A stretch of DNA of 64,000 nt from Metallyticus violacea (GCA_030762175.1 CM060843.1:111569869-111633868); one strand, 5' to 3'. Positions 1 to 13,019 are shown, numbered from the stretch's first letter. Numbers and translations are program-made. Notes: generated by a model not told the origin, from the sequence alone.

Positions 1-462
1 ATTTATTGGGAAGGTCCGGGGTTCAAATCCCTTAGTGCAGCCATCCTGACCTTGGGTTTTTCGTGGTTTCCACTGGTCACTTATGCTAATGCTCGGATCT
101 TTACTTTCCACGAATGTTATTTATTTCGTTGGTTCTGTTGTAGGGTTCAAAGCAACAAGGTGAGATGTGTTGGCGCCGTGTGATGATTACTTTCACTTTG
201 GAACGGTTTCTGTCTGGCGTCAGGTATGGAGGCGTACCGTCTGAGGAGCTTAAACTTCTTAGGGGAGGGCTTCGCCAGCACCGGGGTGTTTCTATCTGGA
301 AACATGTTACGGATCCCGTCTATGTCCGCGCATCACCGCTCGTGAATCCTGGTCGCCCACTCCCCCCAACATCCCTTCATTGCTGAAGTGTCACAATTGG
401 AGGTATATGCACAAACGACCGGTCGTGGTTAAATGTTGAAGTACCGAATTATCCTCCTTAGT
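1..462 (+). repeat. SINE family B, copy 1 (5' truncated by window edge)
   Basis: A tRNA-like B-box (GGTTCAAATCC at about 20-30) is followed by a long non-tRNA body. The body matches 27,622-28,026 and 36,712-37,165 in the same block order: a 'cttgggtttttcg' block, a 'gaatgctgg/gctcgga' block, a 'tggtgac/tgattacttgcact' block, 'ggtatggaagcg', 'gaggggctcaaacttctt', and a final 'ttatcctcc' block. The A-box part of the tRNA head lies left of the window. The short reading frame in this stretch is a product of the repeat and not a gene. The family call rests on within-window similarity. Confidence 0.7.
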
Positions 463-557
463 CTTAAACAATCCAATGCATTTACTATTTAAAAAAATTA
501 AGAGAAAGTCGTTCCTCGGAAAAATACTATCATCCTTTGCGGAGGTTACATAATAAC

Positions 558-1663
558 GAATTGTGACATGTTCAAAATGGATATTAACCTATTATTAAGT
601 TCTTCAAAAAAGGACTTACTCCAAATGAAATTAAATAGCGATGGGCAGTGTATATGGGGAAGCATCCCTCTCATATTCTACCGTAAAAGAATGAGCCAAA
701 CTTTTTCGAATAGGTCGAGAAAGCATTGAAGACGAAGAGTGTGCGGGTCGGCTTTGGAGGTTCTCGCCTGAGAGCATCGTTCTTGTGGAATGAGAAATTA
801 TGGAAAATCGGCGGTTCAAAGTTACAGAAATAGCAGCAAGGTTGGACCTTTCTGAAAAAATGGTCCTTTAAATTATTGATGAACATATAAACATGAATAA
901 GGTTAGTGCAAGATCGGTACCTAGACTTCTTTCCTCAGTCCAAAAGCAGCAACGGGTCATCTGTTGTCAGGTATTTTTGGAGTTCTGCCGTGACAACGAG
1001 AGAGAAGTTCAGCAAACCATTGTTACAGTACATGAAACTATGGGCATCTACTATGATTCCTTGTCCTAAAGAGAACCAATGGAGTAGCGTAAACCTGGCG
1101 AAGCACCGCCTCTAAAGGCCAAGATCACTCAGTCAACCAAGAAGATCATGGCCACGATAGTTTGGGACTGTGAAGGAATATTCTTCATTGACTTCAAGGA
1201 GAGGAACACCACAGCAAATAGGGAGTACTATGCTGGTCTACTGCACAGATTACGTGCATCCATCAAAGAGAAAAGGCGAGGAAAGTTTAGTGGTTGTGTG
1301 CGCCTTCACGACAACGCGCCTGTGCGCACAGCTCTTGTTGCAAAGGAAGCTGTGAAGAAGTGTGACTTCAAGGAGATCGATCATCCACCATACAGTCCAT
1401 ATCTAGCTCCCAATGACTATTCCCTCTTCTCGAAACTCAAGAAGGACCTTCAGCAAGTAAATTTAAGTGTGACGAAGTAATGCTGGATGCTGTTTATCCC
1501 ATTTTGGACTTCTGACTATTTTGTAGGGGGATTGAAATGTTAATTCAAAGATATGAGAAGTGTATTGCAATAAAGGATAACTGTATTGAAAAAGTGAAAT
1601 ATAGTTTTTGTCTTTATCATACTTAGAAAATGATTAGGCCGGAAACTTATGGACCAGCCCTCG
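558..1663 (+). pseudogene. mariner transposase relic (copy 1)
   Basis: This is a decayed mariner-family DNA transposon, whose transposase would cut and paste the element at TA sites. The longest open piece (1,148-1,480) reads as the catalytic core. It has a WDCEG block with the first Asp, KEKRRGK, then LHDNAPV and HPPYSPYLAPNDYSLF. The second and third acidic positions are separated by 34 residues, the mariner D34D spacing. The upstream part is broken by several stops and frame changes. The right terminal repeat (about 1,637-1,663, ending next to TA) matches that of the copy at 32,170-33,172. The matching left terminus is missing, and homology to the other copy begins near 558. It is inactive. 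The two copies look roughly 85% or more alike by eye. Confidence 0.88.
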
Positions 1664-4600
1664 TATGTGAAACCATATGATAAATAGCTTATATTGTACT
1701 TGTGTTGCTTGAGTACGGAGCTTTCATGTACCATAGTGTCCTCTGTTAGATGCTTAGCATTAGAAATAGTGGCTTCTGGGAGAATGGAATTATTTACCCT
1801 GCTTACACTCCTTTCTCCCTTTGAGCTTTTCGAATAGAATCCTTTAATTAACCACTTATTCATGTTCTGGTTTACTTTTGATTGTACAAACTACATATAA
1901 ATCTGACAATTCAACAACAATAATGTAATTCCTGTGATTTTTAACTGTTCCGCAGCTAAACAAGTGACAACATGCATTCTATTGTTGTCTAATCAAATAC
2001 ATTCTAGTTGCCTTTTGTCATTGTCGTAGGATTAAAATTAAAGTTCCATGTTGAATTTGTACAGTATCATAGTTTTTATGATAATTTAAAAATCTATTGT
2101 TTCCATTTAGTTATATTAGAACCATTAAATAATTGCTGTTTGTAAAACAAATATAAATTTATCTTATTTGTTAAAAAGTTTACATCCACCAGGCAGTAGC
2201 TACGGGAAAACCCCTGCTGTACGGAATATAACACTGAACGGCGGAAAACAGCACTTGTGTTTCTTATCTCTATTTCATTTCTACTTTTGCTCCCTGTTGT
2301 GATAGTAAAATGTAAAGGCACTTTTCTTATATCTGGATATGCAGGGTTAGGTATTAGTCATTCCTAAAGATCGAAGAACTAGATTTAACTCTTTTCTATA
2401 CTTTCGAGGTCATGCAGAGAAAGGAAAATACATTTTAAAAGTATTGGTCTGCATTCCAAAGTATGGAACCTACAGATGGCTTTGTAGAGTGTTAGTGCGA
2501 ACTGGAGATAATCCTTCGATAACATGCGGCCATCGATGTTACATGATGCAATGCAGAGCGCAGCGACACGCTTAATCAGCTGACGTCATGAGCGACTCAG
2601 TTATGCTGCACCTGTTTATTATACTTATAATTGGCCCTTAATTATATCCGTGAACGAAGCTTCAAGAGAGGCCAATCTATGAAAATATGCAATGTTCGCT
2701 GTCCGATGAACTTCTACACTAATACCAGACGCTAAATATGCATGGTACTAAAACATATTTCAGAAAGGATAAAATCCCAATAAATCTGCCCTAACCTAGG
2801 ATCACAAGTATTGATATTATTTACGTTCTGTGTGAGAATTTTCCCTTCAGATAAAGGCTTTAATCTTCTGTGAAAATGTATTTGTTTAAAATCAATTTCT
2901 GCTTTCACTTCTTCTGTAACGATTATAATTATACATTTTATTTTTGCGAGGTCAGGAACAAAATACCTAAAGATTGTCTTAAAAGCATGAAAGAGGAGAA
3001 ATAAAATATTAGTCAACATTTTTGTGCTCATATTAGGATTTTACAAATTGTTTTGAGAGTAAAGATTAATAATAATAATATCTGAATTGAGATAAGAATT
3101 GGAAGAATGTAAAATGTTAACAACAACATACGATTAACTCAGTCTACTTTAAAAGCTATGGTTTTACACCATGCCTCCCAGTCAGATATTTGCCATCATG
3201 CGAGCATTTGTATATCAAACGCCTGTACAACTATGACTTAAAAAAGGAAGCAAATAATCTATATGTATATTTTAACTATTATTAACCACCGTTAAAAATT
3301 ATGAATGTCTGTATTCAAATATTCGTGAAATCATGTGGTTAAACTAGCATTCATACGCAAAAGACCTGCATCCGCAATTATTTGAACTTCGGTTCTTGTA
3401 TTATCTTGCATTTTAATTATAATATGAAGGATATTTCTACACACGCTATATTTGAGGTTTTTCAATAAAAATAGAGCACGGAGTAAGATCTGGGGAACAT
3501 GAAACAATAACTTCCTGGAATGAACTTGTCATCAAAAACTCCCTTTGAGCCTGCAAAGAATCGCGGGAAAACTGGACTTTGGCGATACCCATGTTGTGTC
3601 TCATTATGGGATAATTGTTCAATGAACTGTGCAATATTTGTATAAGATACTTCTGAATTTACAGTATATTAAAATGTTAGTTCTTACAATTACAGTATCT
3701 CATATTCAAATCAACATGCAAGAGAACTTCATGAATTAACCAAGAATTTTCTGTACTCCATTGCCTAAAGCTTTGCTATCTAACATGGCCATGTAGATGA
3801 AACCAAGCGTCGAGAGGGAACATTGTTACCTGTGGATAGGCAATCTTCTGCAAAATCCAATTATTGAAATTCACATTATTTGCTTCGTCAAGCAGTTGTT
3901 ATTTTTGGAATATTACAGCTATATAAGGTTTCAATTTTAGCACTTTAATCGCTCAATGGGCTTAGTCCTTTGAAATGCCTGTTTCATGTGACACACAACA
4001 TGAACGCTCTAATGCTTCTCCAGTGTTTTCCTTCAGTTAGAACACGTTGTTTTCTATTGTTTATTGGTCCTGTTTCCCTGAATCTAATAATAAATTCTCT
4101 TACAGGAAATATCCTTACGAGTTGCTTACATAGTGTTCTATAAGATTCTGTTTTCATATAAGAGTCATATACAAATATTCTCTGCTCAAGTATTAACTTA
4201 TGGTGTAGCCTTTCATTACATTAATTTTAATTCGGAATAATAACAAAGCTATTTGCACTTTGAGAGCTTTGTAAACGCACTGCAGGCAAAACAATATGTG
4301 ACAGAGGTGACTTGACTTCTGAAATATGACTTTAAGCGTGGAGATTAAGGATGCGGCAGGCCGTTGCGGTCTACATAGCCGGCAGATGGCTAACTGGCAC
4401 GCTTGTATTTTACTGTTACCATCGAGCGAATTATTTCAAATAAAAATTCAGAAATAAGTGTTAGAACAATGACCACCTCATTTCTGATGTAGGTTTATCT
4501 GGAGGAAAGGGCATAAAAGATGCAGGATTAAAACTTCACTAAAATTGAATTTTGGAGGAACTAAAGAATAGACAATGTTAACCTCGGCACTACCATTATA

Positions 4601-5929
4601 AGTTTTTGCTATGGCAAAAATTAAAATTTTCTCCTCGCTTCAACATGTAAAATAGAAGCAGCAAGCACCTATATGTAACCTCATTGATGAAAACGCAAAT
4701 TAAAAATAGAAAGAGTTCATTTATCGATGTTCAGCTAACGGTCTGGTGAACATGGGACTCTATTTTTGATGAGCAGTCCCCTACATGGAAAGAGATTGGC
4801 AAGCGCAAGCGAGATATGACATATGTAACGCTTTAAAATGAAAATATGAATGCATTAACGTCATTTCCTTTCGCAGTGGTTCCTTTTATTTCTGAGAGCG
4901 GTATTGCAGCATACGGATAAAAATAATAAAGATGTGCTCTAGATGTGCATGGTGCTTTTTATATGCTAAGAGAAGAACAAGCGTAATGTAGCGTTACAGC
5001 AGCAGTAGCAGAGAAGTTTGATAGTTCTCTGCGACATACAGCAGTATGTTTCCGTCCTAGCAACGCATCTTCATACATACACCTGCTACATTCCTCCAGC
5101 TTCAAGAAAACGAATGGGGGCCATGAATACGTGCATTTCACGACACTATGCCAGTCTAACTCTTAAAAGCTTCATGTTTTGCTTATGAGGCAGGCTTGAG
5201 GGTAAAATATATACCTTGCCTTTATTTTTATTCTGTGCTGCAGTCTCATGCAAAGCCTTTGTTCACTTTAGTTTGTAGTATTGTTTTCGCAGGCTGTCGC
5301 CCTTTAATATATTTGAGCTCTAAACGATAATCTAAAAGCAGTATGGAAATAATATAAGTAAGTAAAATTGTTCTGTTGCAAATAAAGCATTTGTTCGGTT
5401 TTTTCATTTGCTCTCGATTCATAATTTTGCCTTATAACTTTCACACTAAGAAACGTAATTCAGTGACATTTTATTTATACTATGGTGTATGACATACATG
5501 ATGATCTGATACCAAGAATTGAAAATGACACGCCTGCACACTCATCTCTATGTTACGGAAGGTGTTCAACAACCTACTTAGGCAGACACAGCTTCAATTC
5601 CCTGCTGAATGTTTCCGCAGTACATGTGAGGGTTGTTTCAAAATTAGTGAGCCTAGATATGAAGGAGTTGTCACGGTAGAACAAACTTGGGGTCATTTTG
5701 AAACCTGACCCTCTGCAAGTAGTCCCCTCTTCTGCCGCCCTGCAGTGCCCAGCGCGCACTATGCACTAATCATTCGAAATGGCGACTTCAACGAGGGAAG
5801 ATCGTTTGAGAGATAGTTTAGTCATTCTGGCATGAAGGATCATTGAAGGACATGGGCATCTCCCAGAGATCAAGACTCAACTGAAATGCTGGAACATCTA
5901 AAGAAATTTCGAAGATAGACTTCAGCATG
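1664..5929. other. unassigned AT-rich DNA
   Basis: I see no conserved protein motif, tRNA-like box, terminal repeat or tandem array here. Reading frames are short (100 codons or fewer) and have random-looking composition. It is consistent with intron or intergenic sequence holding repeats too old to recognise. Confidence 0.5.
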
Positions 5930-6275
5930 AATGATGATGGCGCCCATCCTCTGGGACTCAGAGGACGCCATCCTCCTCCATAAAGGTCAAACAATCAGCT
6001 CCGAATATTATTGCAGCCTCTAGCAGAAATTATAGAAGCAATACTGAGAAGCGTCCTAGAAAAATGGACCGTGTCATGATATTCCTCCAAGATAAGGCGC
6101 TCTGTCACACTGTTCGTGCCTCTTTGCAAACAATCCATGACCGCGACTTTGAAGCGTTATCTTGCTGAGTTTGGCACTTGTTCGTCCTAACACTCAAACG
6201 AAATCTGAAAGGACAACGATTCAACATTGACGACACTGTCATGGATGCTGTTCGTGAATGGTGTGATGATTCAAA
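5930..6275 (+). pseudogene. mariner-like transposase relic, C-terminal part
   Basis: Split over two or more frames, the sequence reads like the last half of a mariner transposase. It starts with a WDSED block and a 'TISSEYY' segment. A FLQDKALCHTVRA block follows at the place of the usual FLQDNAxxH. Near the end, after a frameshift, is LKRNLKGQRFNIDD followed by VMDAVREW, the conserved tail of the family. The catalytic Asn has changed to Lys, and there are stops and frameshifts, so it is a dead copy. It differs from the 0.6/32.2 kb subfamily in the tail motif. No terminal repeats were found. Confidence 0.72.
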
Positions 6276-8020
6276 ATTTTTTTTTCTCCATGGGTCGGCG
6301 AAATTCGAACCCGTTGGGAGAAGTATAACTCAGTCCTGGGGAACAATATACTGTATGGGACCAAGTTCCAGCGCTTGCAGGGTGCGGGGAAGACAGTTAA
6401 GCGGGGAGAGCCGATGACGTGTTGCAATGCTCGCGTAGCAGAAATGATCACCTTACAATATTATTTTCCCCTGTACAGCACTCCATTTGTAGCCCTGTCT
6501 TATCTGAGCGTTCTGCTGTGAATGTTACAGGTGCTAGGTGTCACGCATTATGGCCGGGGATACGTCAAAGAAGAGCATTCGTCTTGTGACTTTGTGGTCC
6601 ACAGCGAGGCTCGTCAGTTGGTTTGGAACGTCACAGAAAAATAGTTTCAGGAATCTATGCAGAATTTCTTAAGGCTTCTACTGAAGCAGGCAGCAGACTA
6701 TTGTGAAAAATCAGAAACCTTCATTTTTAAGATTTGAAAGGAGAGAAAACAACTTCAGGAGCAAAACGGAATTCTCCTTGTATTTTCAACAAAGTAAAGA
6801 AATACATGGCAGGATAATCTACAAGTATTTATGAATGATTTTGATAACCGTTTTATTCGAAATGTTGTTCATAAATCCTACAAAAGATTGTTTCAACAAC
6901 AAAGAAACTCCTACCCATTTTTTGTACCACGGATAACAGTGAGATATTTTCTTAAAACTATAATTCATTTGAGCCTCTCAATATATTTTTGAAACGCAAA
7001 TTTTGCCCCTATTTACTTGAGTAATATTTTCCAAATATAAATATTTAGAATGATTTTTATAAAATGTCCTGCTGCTACAAAAGATTTATCTGAAAGATTG
7101 AGTGTAATACCAACTAACTTGTCTACTAGACCTTGAAGTTCCGCACTGATGTGGCAGAGGACAGAAGGGTAATCCATTTACAAGTTTGTGTATCGGGAAC
7201 CGGCGGCATGCATTATGCGACATGACGAAGGTGAAGATGCGCCTGAGAGCTATGACCGAACTAATGGCAGAGAAAGTCGAAGGACCTGGAGAAAACGCGT
7301 CCAGACGCCCTTTGTCCGCCACAAATCCCACTTACGGCCGCTAAGATTGAACCTGGATTTCGCCTTGATGAGAGACGAGCTAGTATAACCATATATTACC
7401 ATATAAAAAGTTGAAGTCGATATTTGTAAACAAGAGCTTAGGTAATCGGTATATAGCATTTGACAGACATAATTGCTCGATGTAGGGCAAAAAATTAAAA
7501 CTTTGAATAAAATAAAATAGCAATACTATCACGAAACCTTATTGCTGTATTTACGGCTCGGCAGTACAATCATGTCAGGTGAGAATGCAAGCCTATTGAC
7601 TACAAAGATGAAGAGACGAACCTTATTCTGCATGAAAGTTCGATATTCTGTCGCCTCTGCAGTAAGAAAGAGTGAATTATTCAGCAATCTTGGACAGAAA
7701 ATCACGCCTCAAGCAAAGCTGCATCACACACTTTACGCTACATTTTCAGCTCCCTGAACCCACACCCATCAGATCCAACTGTGAAAAACGCCAACGCAAC
7801 GAAGCGGAAACAGCAGCGCGAGAAGTACCGCTTTGTTCTAATTCTTTTGTTTTTATTTATTTTGTAACATCAAGGCTTTTGTGCACTGTAACATTTCTAA
7901 ATAAATTCAAGGAAATGGGCAAAAGAGCGTTAAATGAAAAAGTGTTATAAACAATTGTACATATTAAAGAACGTAGGCGTTCACAGTCAAAACACACTGA
8001 CCACATCTCCAAGTTACTTA
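6276..8020. other. unassigned DNA
   Basis: I find nothing I can name in this stretch. A few short frames (up to about 90 codons) show no family motif. There is no SINE head and no inverted-repeat pair that I could match. Confidence 0.45.
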
Positions 8021-9323
8021 GACTAAAGCCCTCTATTATACAAGTATGTGGCGGAATTTGCTGACAACCAAGTTCCGTGATTGGTTCGCCAGCATCAGCC
8101 GCCATTTTGGGCCTGATGTCTGTGTATTGTGCCATATCTTACATGGAGAACATTTATAAAAGTTTTATTTTAATTTAGTTAATATGCCTGGGTGTTGTGC
8201 ATTTGGTTGTACAACTCAAGGAAAGAAAAGCGTTACATTGTATAGCATTCAAGGTTTAATTTGACATGTAAACTACATTCAAAATAACTTACGTAATGTA
8301 ATAAAATATTTTTCAACATGGCTCTGTTGTATTTAGCAACTATTACTAAGTGTATTATAATTACAATATTACTATTGTATTACAGTATACTCTGCGCTTA
8401 TTCTCGAAAACATTTGCCTTAGCTTTAAAAAAAAGTAGATAAATATATGTAACTGGTGAAGGTGTTTTGAATTTTTTTTTACATAAAAATAGTTTGCAAC
8501 GGTCATGTAGATTATTTACAGTGCCACTATTGCAGAAAAAAAAATGCAACATGCTACTGTAAGATAACAAAATGCATGTTCATAATTGGAAGAAAAGAAA
8601 CAGAAAATGCTGATCTATGGATTATGAATATTTTAAATTTTTAAGCATATCATTTAGTTTATTTATCTCTTGTTTTCACAACCAATTAAAAATATAGGTT
8701 TCTGGTTGTCACAGCCATTCTCATTGGACCAATTAGAGCAGAGAAATGTTAAACTACAGAAGTTTTTGTTCTAAATTGAATTTGGTAGGAAGCTCTCTAA
8801 GCCCTATAATTATTATAATTCGTTCTTAACTGATAGATTTACTGTAGGCCTTACACAGTCTATATCAACACTGATATAATAAATGCATTATAACAAATAA
8901 TTTAAATACTGAATAGCAAAATAAAATGAGAAATTCTTATTTTAAGTTTCACGTGTTAAAAGGATGTAATTAATACGGCCTACATTTAATTTTACGATTT
9001 CTGTTTTAACCGATGACAGACTTTTCCTCTGTCGGCAAATGATCCGTCATTGGCCGCTGAGTTCGGCTGCGGTACTATTCGAAAGTGTCGTAACTGTAAC
9101 TGACATAGTCTCAAAAGTGTGCATTTTCTGACTGACCAAGGTCTTCTAATGCAAAAAGAAAGAACATGAGCAGACGCAGAAGGAATCATTGAACAGTATA
9201 ACACAAATATTTCAAGAATTAACTTATGACAATGGAGTAAAACGACAGAAACTTAACACGTAGTCTTATGGGAGTTAGAGACAGTTAGGCCCAAAATGGA
9301 GCATATAATAGAGGGCTTTAACT
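8021..9323 (+). mobile_element. P-element-like DNA transposon remnant with terminal and internal inverted repeats
   Basis: The outer ends are a perfect 17-bp inverted pair, TAAAGCCCTCTATTATA at 8,024-8,040 and its reverse complement at 9,304-9,320. A second, inner 13-bp inverted pair (CCATTTTGGGCCT) lies at 8,102-8,114 and 9,287-9,299. The left side has about 57 bp more between outer and inner repeats than the right. About 160 bp inside the left end, a short frame opens with a THAP-type zinc-finger start. That is the layout of P elements, whose first exon encodes a THAP DNA-binding domain. At about 1.3 kb, and without a recognisable RNase-H-like core, it would be an internally deleted copy. 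I could not define a convincing 8-bp target duplication. It could be another THAP-bearing family. Confidence 0.55.
8184..8253 (+). pseudogene. putative THAP-domain first exon (P-element-type)
   Basis: The frame starting at this ATG reads MPGCCAFGCTTQGKKSV and then TLYSIQ. It has the MPxxC...C start and the aromatic/Gly/basic pattern typical of the first Cys pair of a THAP (C2CH) zinc finger. After the CAAG at 8,250-8,253 comes GTTTAA, a weak 5' splice site. Reading through gives a stop within a few codons. The remaining THAP residues (the Cys-x2-His pair and the AVPTIF-like end) would need a second exon, which I could not identify. Its position just inside a terminal inverted repeat suggests transposase origin and not a host gene. 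The match rests on about 23 residues. Confidence 0.45.
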
Positions 9324-9454
9324 TTACTGTATATAACGGATATAGAGTTTTAAACCTACAATACAATATTCCGTTGCACAAAGAACACAAGAAAACCACT
9401 TATCTCAGTCGCAGTCTATAGAATGCCATGCTTGTTTGCTGCGATTTATTGGTA

Positions 9455-9512
9455 ACAATCTTGGGTTTAAAAGGCAAGTATGATTACCACTACACCACCA
9501 GGACCGACTGCG
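9455..9512 (-). repeat. SINE family A, tRNA-like head only
   Basis: On the minus strand this reads as the tRNA-like 5' end of family A: the GGTCCTGGTGGTGTAGTGGT A-box region followed by anticodon-arm-like sequence. It stops before the B-box and body. A 5'-truncated body of the same family lies about 235 bp to the right in the opposite orientation, so the two pieces may come from one rearranged copy or from two insertions. Confidence 0.7.
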
Positions 9513-9744
9513 TGTCTTGAAGGCTTTCGAACTTCTGTTGGAATTCAGACATTATTGTGGTAAATGTTCATTTCTTAAAAACTCTGTTTCCCTAAATCCT
9601 GCCAGAAAATGCATTCAGGTATTGCTTTATCTGCACAGCGGGCAAACTCTTTCTCCTGAAACATTACTTATGTTACTTTCTTTCCATGCACCTAATTTGA
9701 GTAATTCGATACCTGTCGGTTTAGTAATAATCGCACTTACTTCG

Positions 9745-9996
9745 TAGACTTAAAATCGCGGGCTCATTCCCAGTGAGAATCGATGGATGTTTTTGGGTGT
9801 AAAAATCCTAAGTATGGCTTCCTTCGGAAGGAAAGTAAAGCCGTAGGCCCCGTGTCGTACATTTACGGCACGATAAAGAACCCTAAGTCTGAAAGAAGAG
9901 GCTCCTGTGCAAAATTTGTCCGTCGTTTTACGCCCTGATTAGAATAGGATGCTGATGATCTGAAATATTAAAGAGCATCCGTAAATAAACCAAACC
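9745..9996 (+). repeat. SINE family A, body (head partly lost)
   Basis: It begins in the degenerate B-box (cgcgggctcattcc) and carries the family A body: 'gtaaaaatcctaagtatg', the palindromic CCTTCGGAAGG core, 'aaagccgtaggcccc', a 'tttacggcacgataaag' block, 'cgccctga', then 'gctgatgatctgaaatatt' near the 3' end. It aligns through its length with the full copy at 43,764-44,050. Confidence 0.85.
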
Positions 9997-11208
9997 AACA
10001 AAAAATCTTCGTGGGACGAAGAATTTCTCGCCGTCCATATTAGTATCTCAGAATTCTTTGGGCCTTGGGGTGAATTGCTTTCCTATTATAGAGCCATGTT
10101 CTTAATGTTAAATGCATTACCTGTAGTTTCACGTACCTACAATAGACCTAGAGGAACCTAAGGAATGCTTTCTTGAATGATGAACTGCAGCCTTATCTGG
10201 AGTAGTTTTTTATTGGTTCTTCACATTGACATCGAGTGTGAACCCCGTTTCTTCTTCCTGGACCCAATAACCAAATCAGCCTTCTCTGCTTATACTAATT
10301 GCAATTTGAGCGATGCTATGATCAGCCTTCCACATGCCAACAATATAGCTGCGCATGATTTCGTAAACTATTGTCAGTTATTTCATTTCAGTAACGTTAG
10401 ATAAAGAACCAACTGTGTTACGTCCCCCCCCCCCCCCAACAAGTTACTTTCTCCATTTCTGTAGTATGCAGGGGTAAAAATGCCGTTGGATACGAAGACG
10501 AACTTGCCTACTAACAAACTATTCATTATTTTCCTCCCGATATGCATCACGTAAAACATTAGAATACGAGTGTAATGTACGTACGTGTTCCAAATCCCCT
10601 TAGTCTCTAGCTAGTATTTAAAATAAAACCAATAACTAGAGGTAACAAGCGGATATCGAACGCACGCACAACCATTATAGGCCCATAAATAACCAACGAA
10701 ATGAACGGATTATTATAGCATAATTATTAAATAACGTGTTGTTAAAACACTTTAAGACAAAGCTATACTGCTCCTAATAGAAAAAATGAATTGCGAAATA
10801 TACAGACAAAATAAAGAAAATGAAAAGCGATATTCTGTGTAATATTTAGGGGGAAACCTAATACTTATATCTTCAAACAGTATAACAATAATAATCTTTG
10901 AATAAATCATTATGGTCTTAAACAAGCATTTCATGACTAAAACAATTGAAATAAATTACGGTTTCTTGTAAATAGAGCCATTTAGTGAACCAGAATCAGA
11001 CAATAAAATGCATATACCAGAACTCATCTGGAAGTAGAGCCTCAAAGGCCCAATAGAGAAATAAAATAGACTAATTGTTTGTCATTTGAGAACGATTAAT
11101 ATAGAATTTCTTGATGACAGCAAATGGGTATTTAGATTAAATAAGTGGGATGTTATAATTAAAAGACGCCAGATTCTTTTCAAATAGTATCTTAAGTTTC
11201 TTTAAATA

Positions 11209-11211
<3 letters not shown>
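9997..11211. other. unassigned DNA with a 14-bp C tract
   Basis: I recognise no gene. There is an unbroken run of C at 10,424-10,437, conspicuous in such AT-rich surroundings, and otherwise only short frames. Confidence 0.45.

Positions 11212-11269
<58 letters not shown>
11212..11269. repeat. (ATT)n microsatellite
   Basis: About 19 uninterrupted ATT/TTA triplets. A second tract of the same motif lies at 19,595-19,638. Confidence 0.97.
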
Positions 11270-11271
<2 letters not shown>

Positions 11272-11544
11272 CAGTGTTCAATGTGATTCTGTTTCATTAA
11301 AACAAATGCTCAATATATTACACCCAGAAAAGAGAGATGATTACGGGACTAGAACATAAAGAATTTATTTCCTTCCCCTGGAAACAAAAACAGAATTTTT
11401 GCAAAGATTGCAGAGCTTCAAAGCGAGTGATAAAAGCTTATGAAGTTGATAAATTAGTCAATGAAATGGGAAATCCATGTTATAAGGCCCCTTTATCATT
11501 GTCAGTATAATGGTATATTACATGACTCGAGTGATTACCACAAC

Positions 11545-11940
11545 ACTGACACGTGGAAATGTGGCTTGATCCCCTCAAAATCGGCTCGGCTCTAAGGTAA
11601 TGTTATGTGTCTGTTGGAATTCTGAAGGTATGATACACTGGGAGATTATTCCAAACAGGCGTGCAGTCGATGCGAATCTTTATTCTCAACGACAAGTTTT
11701 GAAGAAGAGATACCCAGCATTAGTTAAGATAACTAGATTTCTCTTGTAGTAGAACAGTGCGAGATCCCAAAGCTCTCAAACAAACGTGGAAAAAATTCAG
11801 GAATTTGAAGAAAGCGAACTGCTGCCAGACCTAGAATATAGACTTAATCTTGCGCCTTCAAATTACTGTCTGTTTCACTGCGATGGCCCAGATCCTACGT
11901 TGAAGAAATTTCGAAAACACTATAGAATCTAATGATCTTT
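11545..11940 (+). pseudogene. mariner transposase relic, mauritiana-like
   Basis: Across at least two frames this reads as the middle and end of a mariner transposase. There is an MIHWEIIPNRRAVDANLYSQQ block, matching the family pattern of hydrophobic-His-Trp/Tyr-Glu followed by a DAxLYxQQL helix. RRYPALV follows, then a decayed DNARPHTA-like region, then LAPSNYCLF at the third catalytic site, where the usual Asp is Asn. It ends in a KKFRKHY-like tail. It has stops, frameshifts and the lost Asp. Its wording differs from the 0.6/32.2 kb subfamily, so it is a separate mariner lineage. Confidence 0.8.
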
Positions 11941-12967
11941 ACTCTGAAGATTATTTTAATTTCTTGTCTTAAAACTTTTCAAACTAAGTTTTGGTTAAAA
12001 ACCTACCGTACTTGAGAGGCAGCATCTTTATCATTGACTTAAAATAGGTGACACTATAGAAGTATAACGGTAAGAAAATGAAGACAAAGAGGACGAGAAC
12101 ATGCCATTAGCTCCTTGAGTAGTAAGCAAGGCATTAAAAGTTATGTATTTTCTTTTATTGATTATCTGATAGCGTATTTTTCACTTCAGCTAATTATGGA
12201 TGCTACTTAATGCAAAAGTTATAGTTTGCTATTGAAGCTAAATTAGGTTTGGCAATAACGTGCTTGCATGGATAAATATCAAATCGTTCTCACTAACAGA
12301 TTTGAGTCTACACTTTGTCTTGTGGAAGCTCAGAATATAATCATACTAACAACATCTGCTGCATAAGCATGATTGCTTGAAGTAGGTGAGGAGTTGTATG
12401 TACATTGCTTAGCTGTACTTAGTCGCCCAGCATGGCTCGTGAACTACAATTAGTATATTAGTAAGCGATATTCGAATGTTTGCCACTTTATTTCGGTATA
12501 TATGTCGAGCAAAATTAGCTCTTCCTCTTTAGCTATGGCGCACTCTTTTGAATATCCTTGCAAAGTTGAAATGTGCCTAAGTAAGCTGTAAACTCCGAAT
12601 AATTGACTATTCTTGTCTAAATTACGCAAAATGTTGCACTTTCTGAACATTATATAGAGTTTAATTTTAATTTACAGTCAACTAGATCGTGACAAAAAGT
12701 GGGAAAGTTGCATGCAAACGGTATCACAGCACGGTGCACTATAGACATAATATAAATAAGGCCTGGATCTATTTACAGATGATACCGTCATATATGTATT
12801 GCCCGAAGGCAAGACGCTCGGTACCTGTTTTTAGAATGCAGATAATGTGCGGCTAGTCTGTTGCATTTAGAGCATTTATGCTCTACCAAAACCACAAGTG
12901 TCAAGTACAGTCGTCCAAAATCAACTCCTGGGGAACCTCTGAGGGTCGACAGGATATGCTTCCTTAG

Positions 12968-13018
12968 AGAAACAGAGAAAGAAAGAGAGAGAGCGTGCGT
13001 GCGCGCGCGTGTGTGTGT
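12968..13018. repeat. compound GA / GC / GT simple repeat
   Basis: GAAAGA-rich sequence passes into (GC)n and then (GT)n just before the 3' end of a minus-strand SINE A. It may have grown from the SINE tail region. Confidence 0.85.
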
Positions 13019-13019
13019 T

